Part shown: positions 9,154 through 17,338 of the stretch, piece after piece
How the letters are laid out: each line of letters starts with the position of its first letter
Numbering within the stretch: the first letter of the stretch is position 1
Assembly (NCBI RefSeq): GCF_023544665.1
Contig: NZ_JAMJFL010000019.1
Span: 62,001-126,000, forward strand
Length of the DNA: 64,000 nucleotides
Origin: Streptomyces sp. YS415
GTDB taxonomy: Bacteria > Actinomycetota > Actinomycetes > Streptomycetales > Streptomycetaceae
Direction of reading: 5' to 3'
The notes under the pieces: model-generated
The model's input: the letters and a program-made list of their open reading frames with translations, nothing else
Told to the model about the DNA's origin: nothing
Databases searched by the model: none
Program-made: the position numbers and the translations under genes

Positions 9154-10053
9154 ATGACCACCAGCACCGACTTCGACATCCGCCGGATCGGTGGCCGGAT
9201 CGGCGCCGAGATCCTCGGCGTGGACCTCTCCACGGAACTCGCGCCCGCCATCACCGCCGAGATCAACTCCGCGCTGCTGGAGCACAAGGCCCTGGTCTTC
9301 CGCGGCCAGCACCTGGACGACGCCGGTCAGTTGCGCTTCGCCTCGCTCTTCGGGGAGCTCACCACCGCGCACCCGACGGTTCCCTCCGTCGATGGCCAGC
9401 CGCACATCCTGCCCGTCGACGGCGAGGAGGGCATCCGGGCCAACCAGTGGCACACCGACGTCACCTTCGTCCGCACGCCGCCGAAGGCGTCCACCCTGCG
9501 CGGGATCGTGATCCCGCCCTACGGCGGCCACACGCTCATCGCCAACTCGGCCGCCGCGTACCGGGATCTGCCCGAGCCGCTGCGCGCGTTCGCGGACAAG
9601 CTGTGGGCGGTGCACACCAACGACTACGACTACGCCGCCCCGAAGAGCGAGAAGGCCGCCGAGCACCGCAGGCGGTTCGTCTCCCGGAAGTACCGCACCG
9701 CCCATCCGGTGGTCCGCGTCCATCCCGAGACCGGGGAACGCGGGCTGTTCATCGGCGGGTTCGCGCAGAGCATCGTGGGCCTGGGCCCGTCCGACTCACG
9801 GGACCTGCTGCGCCTGTTCCAGTCCTACGTCACCCGCCCGGAGAACATCGTGCGGGTGGCCTGGCAGCCCGGCGACCTCGTGCTGTTCGACAACCGCATC
9901 ACCCAGCACTACGCCCCCGACGACTACGGCGACCTGCCGCGCCTGCTGCACCGCGTCACCGTCGCCGGTGACGTCCCGGCCGGCGTCGACGGCACCCTCA
10001 GCCATGTCGTCGAGGGCGACGAGGCGGCCCACTACACACCCGCCACGGCATAG
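9154..10053 (+). CDS. TauD/TfdA-family Fe(II)/2-oxoglutarate dioxygenase
   Basis: 299 aa. The Fe(II) facial triad is visible: H-T-D in NQWHTDVTFV and the distal His in LLHRVTVAG; the Arg for 2-oxoglutarate lies just after it. ALVFRGQHL, PYGGHTLIANSAAAY and VRVHPETGERGLFIGG are classic TauD/TfdA/AtsK motifs. These enzymes hydroxylate taurine, alkyl sulfates or sulfonates, releasing sulfite or sulfate. As last gene of the operon it gives a second oxidative desulfurisation route beside the FMN enzyme. A perfect hairpin follows. Confidence 0.88.
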   Translation: MTTSTDFDIRRIGGRIGAEILGVDLSTELAPAITAEINSALLEHKALVFRGQHLDDAGQLRFASLFGELTTAHPTVPSVDGQPHILPVDGEEGIRANQWHTDVTFVRTPPKASTLRGIVIPPYGGHTLIANSAAAYRDLPEPLRAFADKLWAVHTNDYDYAAPKSEKAAEHRRRFVSRKYRTAHPVVRVHPETGERGLFIGGFAQSIVGLGPSDSRDLLRLFQSYVTRPENIVRVAWQPGDLVLFDNRITQHYAPDDYGDLPRLLHRVTVAGDVPAGVDGTLSHVVEGDEAAHYTPATA

Positions 10054-10058
10054 CGCAC

Positions 10059-10097
10059 GGCCGCCGGGGGCGCCGGCATCCGGCACCCCCGGCGGCC
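10059..10097. terminator. Hairpin terminator between convergent genes
   Basis: Perfect 12-bp inverted repeat (ggccgccggggg at 10059-10070, cccccggcggcc at 10086-10097) with a 15-nt loop. It sits between the dioxygenase stop and the stop of the converging DUF1996 gene, so it can serve both strands. Confidence 0.8.
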
Positions 10098-10102
10098 TTC
10101 GC

Positions 10103-12028
10103 TCAGGCGCCGCGCCGGATGCGGCGCAGCAGCACGAACCCGACGAGGACGAGGACCGATCCCGCGGCGGCCGGCCAGAGCTGGGCGCCGGTGTCGGCGA
10201 GGCTGCCGCCGACGGTCTGCGGTTCGGTTCCGGCCGCCGGCGACTGCTCCGCGCCGACGGGGGCCGCCGGGTTCTCGGTCGGCGATGCCGTTGCCGTCCC
10301 CACGGCCTCGGCCGGGGCGTCGTCGGCGGGGGGCGCCGACGGGGTGGCGTAGGTCTTCGGCTTGTCGGCGCCGGCGGACGGGGCCTCGTCCGCCGGAGGC
10401 TCCTCGCTCGGCGTGGCGGCCGGGGGTGCCTGCGTCGCGGGCTCGGTCGCGCCGTCGTCGCCGGTCGGCGTCGGGTCGGCGGGCTCCTGCGGCTCGTCGG
10501 ACTGCTCCGGCTGCTCCGGCTGCCCGGTCTCCTGCGGCTCCTCCGGCTGCTGGGTCTGCCCGGGCTCCTCCGGCTGCTCCGGCTGGCCGGTCTCCTGGGG
10601 CTCCTCCGGCTGCTGCGGCTCCTCGGGGAGGGCGCCGCCGTCGCACTGCCGTCCCTCGTTGATGCAGTCGACCATCTCCCGCATCAGGTCCTCGTCGAAG
10701 ACGTTGATGAAGTCACCGTGGTCGGTGACGGGCTTGTGCAGCTGCTCCGGGAAGGAGTCGACCGCGAAGAGCGGCTTCGTACGGCCCCCGTCGTCCAGGC
10801 TCGGGGCGTCCACGTCGTAGACGATCCGCTGGACCAGTTGCGGGATGGCCTGGAAGCCGGCCGGGCAGGAGCCGTCGGCCGCCGCGAACGCCACATGGGT
10901 GCGGTGGTTGGCGCTGTCGATGTTGCGGCCGTCCCAGCAGCTCTGGAACTTGAACGTGCGCACGACGTCGCTGCCGTCGGGGCAGAGCGGGTACTTGTCC
11001 TTCAGCTGCCGGTCCTCGAACCCGGTGCAGCTCCAGGAGGCGTTGGCGTTGGCCGTGCCGTTGACGAAGGCCTTGGCGTCACCGGTGATGATGCGCAGCA
11101 GGCGGGGCATGGCCGTCACCTCGCCGGTGGGGCTGCCCTGGAAGGTCAGCGTGACCTCGCGGGGCGTGACGATCTCACCGGCGTTGCCCTCGATGCCGCC
11201 GCCGGGTGCGTCGGCGTCCTGTTCCTGGGTGCCGTTCTGCAGGCGCAGGACGGGCCAGTAGTAGGAGGACTTGTCGCCCTGGTTCTCGCAGCTGGTGTCG
11301 GCGGCGGCCAGGTCCTCGTCGCTGGCGAAGGCGTCGTTGTCCTGGTTGCCGATGTAGTCGTGGAAGTGGTGGGCGCCGTTGGAGACGCCCGGCGCGACGA
11401 TCACGTTGTCCGAGTTGAACACGCCGTTCTCGTTGACCCCGCAGCTGGTGGTGAAGGTGCCGCGGGAGGCGCCCTCACCGGCGGCCGGGGCCTGGGCGTT
11501 GGGCTGGACAGTGGTGATGTCGGCGAAGTCCGCGGCGACGGGGCCGTTTCCGCCCTGGCCGCCCTCCGGCTGCTCCTCGGGGACGGTCAGTTCGCAGCCC
11601 GCCAGCGCTTCGAGCCCTTCGGGGCGCTCTCCCGCGTTGCCGATCGCGACGGCGATCCGCTCGATCGTCCCGCCCCGCTTCTCCTTCAGCGGGTTCATGA
11701 TCGATTCGTCGGTGAAGCCGGTGTCCTGCCGCTGTTCCGGTGTCGCCTCCTGCAGTTGCTGATAGGCCTCGGCTATCTGGCCGTCCAGGGCGGCGAGTTC
11801 GTTGTCGACGTCCGTCCTGGCCGCGTCCGGGACCTCGGTCAACTTGGCGCCCACGTCGGGGCAGTCGATCGTGGCACCGCCGGTCTGGGCCGCTGCGCCG
11901 TCACTGCCCTCGGTCGCCGAGGCGTAGATGTTGGTCGCCACCAGTCCGCCGCCGCCCAGGATCAGCGCGACCGCGGCGAAGGTCGCGCGTCGTGGGCCGG
12001 TCGGGCGCCTGCGCGTAGTGCGTCTCAA
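10103..12028 (-). CDS. DUF1996 surface protein with LAxTG sortase anchor
   Basis: 641 aa. An Arg-rich start and hydrophobic helix (about residues 16-36) act as signal sequence. The central part (about 160-430) is a DUF1996 domain with its His/Asp pattern (HHFHDYIGNQDNDAF, SYYWPVL, NHRTHVAFA). A Pro/Glu/Gln-rich stalk with two near-identical 21-residue repeats follows, then the sorting signal LADTG, a hydrophobic helix and RRIRRGA. LAxTG is the motif used by class E sortases, so the protein should be covalently attached to peptidoglycan. DUF1996 function is unknown; related domains occur in fungal and actinobacterial secreted proteins. Confidence 0.85.
   Translation of the reverse strand: MRRTTRRRPTGPRRATFAAVALILGGGGLVATNIYASATEGSDGAAAQTGGATIDCPDVGAKLTEVPDAARTDVDNELAALDGQIAEAYQQLQEATPEQRQDTGFTDESIMNPLKEKRGGTIERIAVAIGNAGERPEGLEALAGCELTVPEEQPEGGQGGNGPVAADFADITTVQPNAQAPAAGEGASRGTFTTSCGVNENGVFNSDNVIVAPGVSNGAHHFHDYIGNQDNDAFASDEDLAAADTSCENQGDKSSYYWPVLRLQNGTQEQDADAPGGGIEGNAGEIVTPREVTLTFQGSPTGEVTAMPRLLRIITGDAKAFVNGTANANASWSCTGFEDRQLKDKYPLCPDGSDVVRTFKFQSCWDGRNIDSANHRTHVAFAAADGSCPAGFQAIPQLVQRIVYDVDAPSLDDGGRTKPLFAVDSFPEQLHKPVTDHGDFINVFDEDLMREMVDCINEGRQCDGGALPEEPQQPEEPQETGQPEQPEEPGQTQQPEEPQETGQPEQPEQSDEPQEPADPTPTGDDGATEPATQAPPAATPSEEPPADEAPSAGADKPKTYATPSAPPADDAPAEAVGTATASPTENPAAPVGAEQSPAAGTEPQTVGGSLADTGAQLWPAAAGSVLVLVGFVLLRRIRRGA
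10505..10630. repeat. Two tandem 63-bp repeats coding the Pro/Glu/Gln stalk
   Basis: Two consecutive 63-bp units (10505-10567 and 10568-10630) differ at a few positions and encode 21-residue Pro-Glu-Gln-rich blocks inside the DUF1996 protein. Internal CTCCGGCTG nonamers recur. The unit length is a multiple of three, so copy-number change would keep the frame. Confidence 0.75.
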
Positions 12029-12275
12029 GGCAGTACTCCTACGTTCGTGACGGGCGAGCGGACATACAGATCCCTCGCCCCCATACGGACCGGGGGTCCG
12101 CCGTGTTCAACCGCCCCACGAATTCATACGAACATCTCAGGGACCTCCACATCACAGCCCCAGTCGCCCCCGTACGCCCATATGCCGCGCATGCAAGTAG
12201 CGCGAGGACCCCGATCAAGGCCCCTCGAACAGGCGGGTTAGCATATGAGCACCGCCTAGCTCGAAAGAGACTTCT

Positions 12276-13721
12276 GTGACTGTCAACGACGACTCGTTCA
12301 CCAACTGGAAGAACCGCGAGGAGATCGCGGAGTCGATGATCCCGATCATCGGGAAGCTGCACCGCGAGCGGGACGTGACGATCCTGCTGCACAGCCGCTC
12401 CTTGGTGAACAAGTCGGTGGTCAGCATCCTGAAGACGCACCGGTTCGCGCGGCAGATCGCGGGCGAGGAGCTGTCGGTCACCGAAACGCTGCCCTTCCTC
12501 CAGGCGCTCACCACGCTCGACCTCGGCCCGTCCCAGATCGACATCGGCATGCTCGCCGCGACGTACAGGTCCGACGACCGCGGCCTGTCGGTGGCGGACT
12601 TCACCGCCGAGGCCGTCGCCGGCGCCACGGGCGCCAACAAGCTGGCGGGCGGCGCGGGCCGGGACGTCGTCCTGTACGGCTTCGGGCGCATCGGCCGCCT
12701 CGTGGCCCGTCTCCTGATCGAGAAGGCGGGCTCGGGCAACGGGCTGCGGCTGCGCGCCATCGTCGTCCGCGGCGGCGGTGACCAGGATCTCGTCAAGCGC
12801 GCCTCGCTGCTGCGCCGCGACTCCATCCACGGCCAGTTCCAGGGCACGATCACGGTGGACGAGGAGTCGAGCACGATCCTCGCCAACGGCAACGCCATCA
12901 AGGTGATCTACGCCAACGACCCGTCCGAGGTCGACTACACGGCGTACGGCATCAAGGACGCCATCCTGATCGACAACACCGGCAAGTGGCGGGACCGCGC
13001 GGGCCTCTCGCAGCACCTGCGCCCCGGTATCGACAAGGTCGTCCTGACCGCTCCCGGCAAGGGCGACGTCCCGAACATCGTGCACGGCGTGAACCACGAC
13101 ACGATCAAGCCCGACGAGCGGATCCTGTCCTGCGCGTCCTGCACCACCAACGCGATCGTCCCGCCGCTGAAGGCGATGGACGACGAGTACGGCGTCGTCC
13201 GCGGCCACGTGGAGACCGTCCACTCGTTCACCAACGACCAGAACCTTCTGGACAATTACCACAAGGCGGACCGTCGGGGCCGCAGCGCGCCGCTGAACAT
13301 GGTCATCACCGAGACCGGTGCCGCCTCCGCCGTCGCCAAGGCGCTGCCCGACCTCAAGGCCCCGATCACCGGCAGCTCGATCCGCGTCCCCGTGCCGGAC
13401 GTCTCGATCGCGATCCTCAGCCTGCGCCTGGGCCGGGAGACCAACCGCGAGGAGGTCCTGGAGTACCTCCGCGACGTCTCGCTGAACTCGCCGCTCAAGC
13501 GCCAGATCGACTTCACCACCGCCCCCGACGCCGTCTCCATGGACTTCGTCGGCTCGCGCCACGCCTCGATCGTCGACGCCGGCGCCACCAAGGTCGACGG
13601 CGACAACGCCATCCTCTACCTCTGGTACGACAACGAGTTCGGCTACTCCTGCCAGGTCATCCGGGTCGTGCAGCACGTCTCCGGCGTGGAGTACCCGACG
13701 TACCCGGCCCCGGCCGTCTGA
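12276..13721 (+). CDS. Glyceraldehyde-3-phosphate dehydrogenase, long form with N-terminal extension
   Basis: 481 aa, well above the usual 330-340. The first ~125 residues are an extra helical domain with no match to the canonical enzyme. The Rossmann core starts at VVLYGFGRIGRLVARLL and the catalytic Cys is C289 in SCASCTTN. The C-terminal WYDNEFGYSCQV motif is intact. The N-terminal nucleotide site reads RGGGD where glycolytic GAPDH commonly has NDL, so cofactor preference may differ. It stands alone, away from pgk and tpi, suggesting a secondary, possibly gluconeogenic, enzyme. GTG start with weak ribosome site. Confidence 0.88.
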   Translation: MTVNDDSFTNWKNREEIAESMIPIIGKLHRERDVTILLHSRSLVNKSVVSILKTHRFARQIAGEELSVTETLPFLQALTTLDLGPSQIDIGMLAATYRSDDRGLSVADFTAEAVAGATGANKLAGGAGRDVVLYGFGRIGRLVARLLIEKAGSGNGLRLRAIVVRGGGDQDLVKRASLLRRDSIHGQFQGTITVDEESSTILANGNAIKVIYANDPSEVDYTAYGIKDAILIDNTGKWRDRAGLSQHLRPGIDKVVLTAPGKGDVPNIVHGVNHDTIKPDERILSCASCTTNAIVPPLKAMDDEYGVVRGHVETVHSFTNDQNLLDNYHKADRRGRSAPLNMVITETGAASAVAKALPDLKAPITGSSIRVPVPDVSIAILSLRLGRETNREEVLEYLRDVSLNSPLKRQIDFTTAPDAVSMDFVGSRHASIVDAGATKVDGDNAILYLWYDNEFGYSCQVIRVVQHVSGVEYPTYPAPAV

Positions 13722-13761
13722 TCCCAGGCCCCGCCCCGCGCCGCCCGAGCCCGCAGAACGC

Positions 13762-14319
13762 TCAGGCGGCGCGCGGCTGTCCGGCGTCCAGCAGGTCCAT
13801 CAGCTCGGCGCGGTGCAGCCCGGCGACGCGGTCCAGCAGGTCGGGATGGCGCAGCAGAGCGGCCGCCCGGCGGTCGTTCTCGTCGGGCGCCGTCAGACGC
13901 CGGAACTCCATCGGCGCACCGGCGGCGTGGCCCCCGGTGAGCACGGCGCTCACCGCGGCCTCGGCCAGCAGCGGCTCGGCCAGCAGACTGGCCGCCCAGC
14001 TCGCCACCACCTCGTCCACCCAGCTCCGCCAGGGCTCGGAGTCGCCCTCCGCGCCGGTGATCCAGTCGAGCCGGGCCGAGCCCCCGGAGCCGGTCATGCC
14101 CGCCAGCGCGGCATCCGTCGACGTCGGGAAGCGCAGCCAGGCCGCGACCGTGACGGCCTGGCGAGCCTGCACGTCGCAGAGGGCGGCGGCGAGTGCGCCG
14201 CCGTTGGGCGGGAAGGCGCTCGTCAGCCAGCGGGCGGTCGCCGCGATGAGCGAGGAGAAGTCCGAGAGCACTGGCGGGCCGTCCGAGGTGTGCGCGAGGA
14301 GACAAGGGGTACCGCACAC
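13762..14319 (-). CDS. Hypothetical protein, second gene after flavodoxin-like gene
   Basis: 185 aa from the GTG at 14319 (an internal GTG at 14271 is also possible). Mostly helical, Ala/Leu-rich, no signal peptide or membrane segment, no motif I recognise. It begins 19 bp after the stop of the flavodoxin-like gene on the same strand, so the two are probably co-transcribed. The C-terminal half has a coding pattern typical of the genome, which supports a real gene. Confidence 0.6.
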   Translation of the reverse strand: MCGTPCLLAHTSDGPPVLSDFSSLIAATARWLTSAFPPNGGALAAALCDVQARQAVTVAAWLRFPTSTDAALAGMTGSGGSARLDWITGAEGDSEPWRSWVDEVVASWAASLLAEPLLAEAAVSAVLTGGHAAGAPMEFRRLTAPDENDRRAAALLRHPDLLDRVAGLHRAELMDLLDAGQPRAA

Positions 14320-14338
14320 ACGGTAGCTGCCCGCTCCG

Positions 14339-14791
14339 TCACTCCATCAGTCCGGCCGCGAGCGTGGCCGCCAGCTCCCAGCACGCCTCGAGGTCCTTTT
14401 TGCCCGGTTCGCCGGTTACCGTCACCGCCTCGGCGGCACGCCGCCAGCCGAGCCCCGTGGTGACGGACTCGATGGAGCGCACCGCGCCCGTGACGTCGTT
14501 GCCCCCGTGCACGTAGTAGCCGAAGGGCCGCCCGCGGGTGGCGTCCAGGCACGGGTAGTAGATCTGGTCGAAGAAGTGCTTGAGGGCCCCGGACATGTAG
14601 CCGAGGTTGGCCGGAGTACCCAGGAGGCAGGCGTCGGCGTCCAGGACGTCGGAGGCGGTGGCGGCCAGGGCCGCGCGCCGGACGACACGGACGTTCTCGA
14701 TCTCGGGTGCGGTCGCCCCGGCGACGGCGGCCTCGAGCATCGCCTGACAGTGGGGCGAGGGCGTGTGGTGCACGATCAGCAGAGTTGCCAC
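14339..14791 (-). CDS. Flavodoxin-like NAD(P)H-dependent oxidoreductase
   Basis: 150 aa from the GTG at 14791, chosen because the flavodoxin fold begins at once (ATLLIVHHTPSPH, the phosphate-binding loop). Later segments LLGTPANLGYMSGALKHFFDQIYYP and RPFGYYVHGGNDVTGAVRSIE fit the FMN-binding loops of flavodoxin/WrbA-type proteins. An in-frame GTG at 14863 would add 24 residues unlike the family. The role is probably flavin-based electron transfer or quinone reduction; substrate unknown. Confidence 0.75.
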   Translation of the reverse strand: MATLLIVHHTPSPHCQAMLEAAVAGATAPEIENVRVVRRAALAATASDVLDADACLLGTPANLGYMSGALKHFFDQIYYPCLDATRGRPFGYYVHGGNDVTGAVRSIESVTTGLGWRRAAEAVTVTGEPGKKDLEACWELAATLAAGLME

Positions 14792-15116
14792 ACGACCGAA
14801 CCCTGCCGTGCCGTCACGCCGTCCCGCAAGTTCGGCGGCCCGGCCTGGAAGTGGTGCGTTCACGTCACGAAGCCAGGGGTAACCGCTCTGTCGAGGTGTC
14901 CGTCACGGGGCGGAGAAGCCCCGCGGAGTCCGCGTCATCGCCCACGACCGAGGCCGTAAAAGATACGGCGGTCACATCATGACCGTCCGGGTTTACGCGG
15001 CTGTGGTTGCGTGACTACGGTGTCCCGGGTGTCGGCACAAGGGCCACACAGGTAACTCTCCTAAGAGGTGTTTCGCTCTGTCTGGGTTCCGTCGAGATGG
15101 GATCGCGCAGCAAACG
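14792..15116. other. Intergenic region between divergent genes
   Basis: No convincing gene in 325 bp separating the flavodoxin-like gene (minus) from the acyltransferase (plus). One inverted repeat is visible: cggtca at 14969-14974 and tgaccg at 14980-14985 with a 5-nt spacer, a possible operator. Promoters for both directions should lie here, but I see no clear -10/-35 pair. Confidence 0.5.
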
Positions 15117-16220
15117 CTGCCCACGCGCAGCCTCGGACAGGCCCAGGCGCCACCGGACGGTGACTCCTCCGCGCGGGCCGGACGGACTGCCCGGTCGGTC
15201 AAGGAGCGGGACGCGTTCTTCGACAACGCCAAGTACCTGGCCATCGTGCTGGTGGCGATGGGGCACGCCTGGGAGCCGCTGCGGGACGACAGCCGGACGG
15301 TGACCGCGCTGTACATGGTGGTGTACGCGTTCCACATGCCGGCGTTCATCGTCATCTCCGGCTACTTCTCGCGGAACTTCGACGCGAGCCCGGGCCGCAT
15401 CAAGCGTCTGGTGACCGGCGTCGCCGTCCCCTATGTCGTCTTCGAGGTGGCGTACACCTTCTTCACCAGATGGACGGACAACGAGCCGGACCGCGACATC
15501 AGCCTGCTCAATCCGCTGTATCTGACGTGGTTCCTCGCGGCACTGTTCATCTGGCGGCTGACCACGCCCTTCTGGCGGGTCGTCCGGTGGCCGCTGCCGC
15601 TGGCGCTCGGGGTCGCGATGCTGGCCACGCTGTCGCCGTCGATCGGCAACGACCTGGACCTCCAGCGCGCGTTGCAGTTCCTGCCGTACTTCGTGCTGGG
15701 TCTGGTGCTGAAGCCCGAGCACTTCGCGCTGGTGCGCCGCCGTGAGGTGCGGATGCTGGCGGTGCCGGCGTTCCTGTGCGCGGTCGTGGTGGCGTACTGG
15801 GCGGTCCCGCGGATGAACTACGCGTGGTTCTTCCACCGCACCAGTGCCGAGGAACTGGCCGCGCCCGCCTGGTACGGGCCGGTGATGACGCTGGTGCTGT
15901 TCGCCTGCTCGGTGGTCCTGGTCGCGTGCTTCCTGTCGCTGGTGCCCGGGCGCGGCATGTGGTTCACGGCGCTGGGCGCGGGCACGCTGTACGGCTATCT
16001 GCTGCACGGCTTCGTGATCCAGGCGGCCAACAAGTGGCACTGGTCCCACATCGACGCGGTGCACGAGCCGCTGGGGAAGATCGCCGCGACGCTGGTCGCC
16101 GGGGCGATCGTGACGGTGCTGTGCACGGCGCCGGTGCGGCGGGTGTTCCGGTTCGTGATGGAGCCGAAGATGGACTGGGCGTTCAAGCGTGATCCGGCGG
16201 AGGCCGCCCGATCCCGCTGA
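15117..16220 (+). CDS. Membrane acyltransferase, acyltransferase-3 family
   Basis: Polytopic membrane protein with about ten helices. Family marks: RDAFFDNAKYLAIVLVAMGHAWE, AFHMPAFIVISGYFSRNF, TWFLAALFIWRL and PYFVLGLVLKPEHF. Such enzymes O-acetylate cell-surface sugars or secreted compounds. The conserved N-terminal segment (FFDNAKYLAIV) lies upstream of the first in-frame GTG (15246), and there is no ATG or GTG before the in-frame stop at 15012-15014. I therefore use the CTG at 15117 (367 aa), preceded at 15-20 nt by a purine-rich gagatggg; a frameshift in the leader is the alternative. Confidence 0.7.
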   Translation: MPTRSLGQAQAPPDGDSSARAGRTARSVKERDAFFDNAKYLAIVLVAMGHAWEPLRDDSRTVTALYMVVYAFHMPAFIVISGYFSRNFDASPGRIKRLVTGVAVPYVVFEVAYTFFTRWTDNEPDRDISLLNPLYLTWFLAALFIWRLTTPFWRVVRWPLPLALGVAMLATLSPSIGNDLDLQRALQFLPYFVLGLVLKPEHFALVRRREVRMLAVPAFLCAVVVAYWAVPRMNYAWFFHRTSAEELAAPAWYGPVMTLVLFACSVVLVACFLSLVPGRGMWFTALGAGTLYGYLLHGFVIQAANKWHWSHIDAVHEPLGKIAATLVAGAIVTVLCTAPVRRVFRFVMEPKMDWAFKRDPAEAARSR

Positions 16221-16258
16221 CACAGCCGGGGCCGGGCGGCACGCCGCTCGCTGCGCGG

Positions 16259-16444
16259 TCAGCGGCGGGTGGCGTCCTTCGCGGCGTCCTTGGCCTTTTC
16301 CTTGGCCTGCCGGACGTCGCCCTTGGCCTGGTCCGCCTGGCCTTCGGCCGTCAACCGCTCATTGCCCACCGCGCGGCCTGCCGCTTCCTTGGCCTTGCCC
16401 TTGGCCTGTTCCATCTTGGACTTGTTCTTCTGGTGTCGCGCCAT
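16259..16444 (-). CDS. CsbD-family small stress protein
   Basis: 61 aa, almost entirely charged and helical (Lys/Ala/Glu), with the repeating KMEQAKGKAKEAAG ... GQADQAKGDVRQAKEK pattern of CsbD-like proteins. These are abundant general-stress proteins under alternative sigma factors in other bacteria; molecular role unknown. Single gene, stop converging with the acyltransferase 38 bp away. Confidence 0.85.
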   Translation of the reverse strand: MARHQKNKSKMEQAKGKAKEAAGRAVGNERLTAEGQADQAKGDVRQAKEKAKDAAKDATRR

Positions 16445-16524
16445 GACACGTCACTCCACACCGTGCTCGGAAAACTCCTGCTCCGCTCCGGGTGAACCGG
16501 CACGGGCAACGTAAACCGCGGTTC

Positions 16525-17208
16525 CTACGAATGGGCCTGTGCGCGCTCGCCGACCGCGGCCACGGCGGCGGACACCTGTTTCTGCAGCGGTTCGGCCAGG
16601 GGTTCTCCCCCGACGGTGGCCACCAGGTCGCGGGCGAGGTGGTAGAGCTTGGTGTTGCTGTTCTGGGAGGCCATGACCAGGACCGCCCAGGCGTCCTCGG
16701 CCTTCAGCCCGAAGGAGGCCATCAGGATGCCCCGGGCCAGATCGATGGTGGGACGGGTCTGCATGGCCCGCCTGAGCTGGACGACCTCGATCCGCAGATC
16801 TTGCAGCATGCTCTCGTCCTCGGTCTCGTGGTCCGATGCGGACGGCTCGAAGTGGTCGGCGTCCTCGTCGGCCGGAGCGAACAGCGAGAGAGTACCGGTC
16901 AGCGCGAGGAGCCGCTCGGCGACGGGTCCAGCGGAACGCAGGACGACCGTCTTGCCCTCACGCAGGGCGCGGTGCCGTATGCCCAGCACGATGTTCAGCG
17001 CGGAGCAGTCCCAGAACTCCAGGCCGCTCAGGTCCAGGTCGACGCCATGGACCGAACGGCCGAGGGCCTCGCGCAGGGCGCCCTCGAGCGCCGGAGCGCC
17101 GTCGAGGTCCAGTTCGCCTCGGACGACCACCGTCATACGGTCGCCGTCGGGGCGGATGTGGATCTCGGGCGAGCATGTCGACCGCACCGCCGACACCGCC
17201 TCTGCCAT
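16525..17208 (-). CDS. STAS-ANTAR fusion regulator
   Basis: 227 aa from the ATG at 17208, which has a strong GGGGAGG site upstream; an ATG at 17226 also exists. Residues about 18-110 form a STAS domain of the anti-sigma-antagonist type (VVVRGELDLDGAPALEGAL, GVDLDLSGLEFWDCSALNIVL). The SPC motif Ser is present in WDCSALN, the position normally phosphorylated. Residues about 140-200 form an ANTAR RNA-binding domain (LRRAMQTRPTIDLARGILMASFGLKAEDAW). The protein may join partner switching to transcription antitermination; targets unknown. Confidence 0.8.
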   Translation of the reverse strand: MAEAVSAVRSTCSPEIHIRPDGDRMTVVVRGELDLDGAPALEGALREALGRSVHGVDLDLSGLEFWDCSALNIVLGIRHRALREGKTVVLRSAGPVAERLLALTGTLSLFAPADEDADHFEPSASDHETEDESMLQDLRIEVVQLRRAMQTRPTIDLARGILMASFGLKAEDAWAVLVMASQNSNTKLYHLARDLVATVGGEPLAEPLQKQVSAAVAAVGERAQAHS

Positions 17209-17303
17209 GACCGCCTCCCCGGTCATCAGTACCGCTTGTCGCTACCAGCGTCACCGGTGAAGCGCTCACACGTCAAGCGATACATGAAATCTAGTTCGTG
17301 TTT

Positions 17304-17332
17304 TTGATTACGCGAATACTCAACCGTACAAT
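17304..17332 (+). promoter_or_regulatory. Sigma-70-type promoter, leaderless gene
   Basis: TTGATT (17304-17309) and TACAAT (17327-17332) are separated by 17 bp, a near-consensus vegetative promoter. The downstream ATG begins at 17339, six bases after the -10 box, so the transcript would start at or next to the start codon and be leaderless. Confidence 0.6.
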
Positions 17333-17338
17333 CGCGCC

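Noticed and set aside
10490..10632. Short repeated units that could suggest a CRISPR array
   Set aside because: The repeats are contiguous, in frame and code a Pro/Glu/Gln stalk; there are no spacers and no cas genes.
9968..12241. 757-aa plus-strand frame opposite the DUF1996 gene, and similar long antisense frames (e.g. 19096-21720, 25284-27740, 28232-30628, 49204-51795)
   Set aside because: Their residue composition (Arg/Gly/Val/His-rich, no domains) is what the opposite strand of high-GC coding DNA gives; the strand with recognisable domains was kept.
16214..16265. Inverted repeat ccgctgac/gtcagcgg as terminator between acyltransferase and csbD
   Set aside because: Stem is only 8 bp with a 36-nt loop and overlaps both stop codons; too weak to call.
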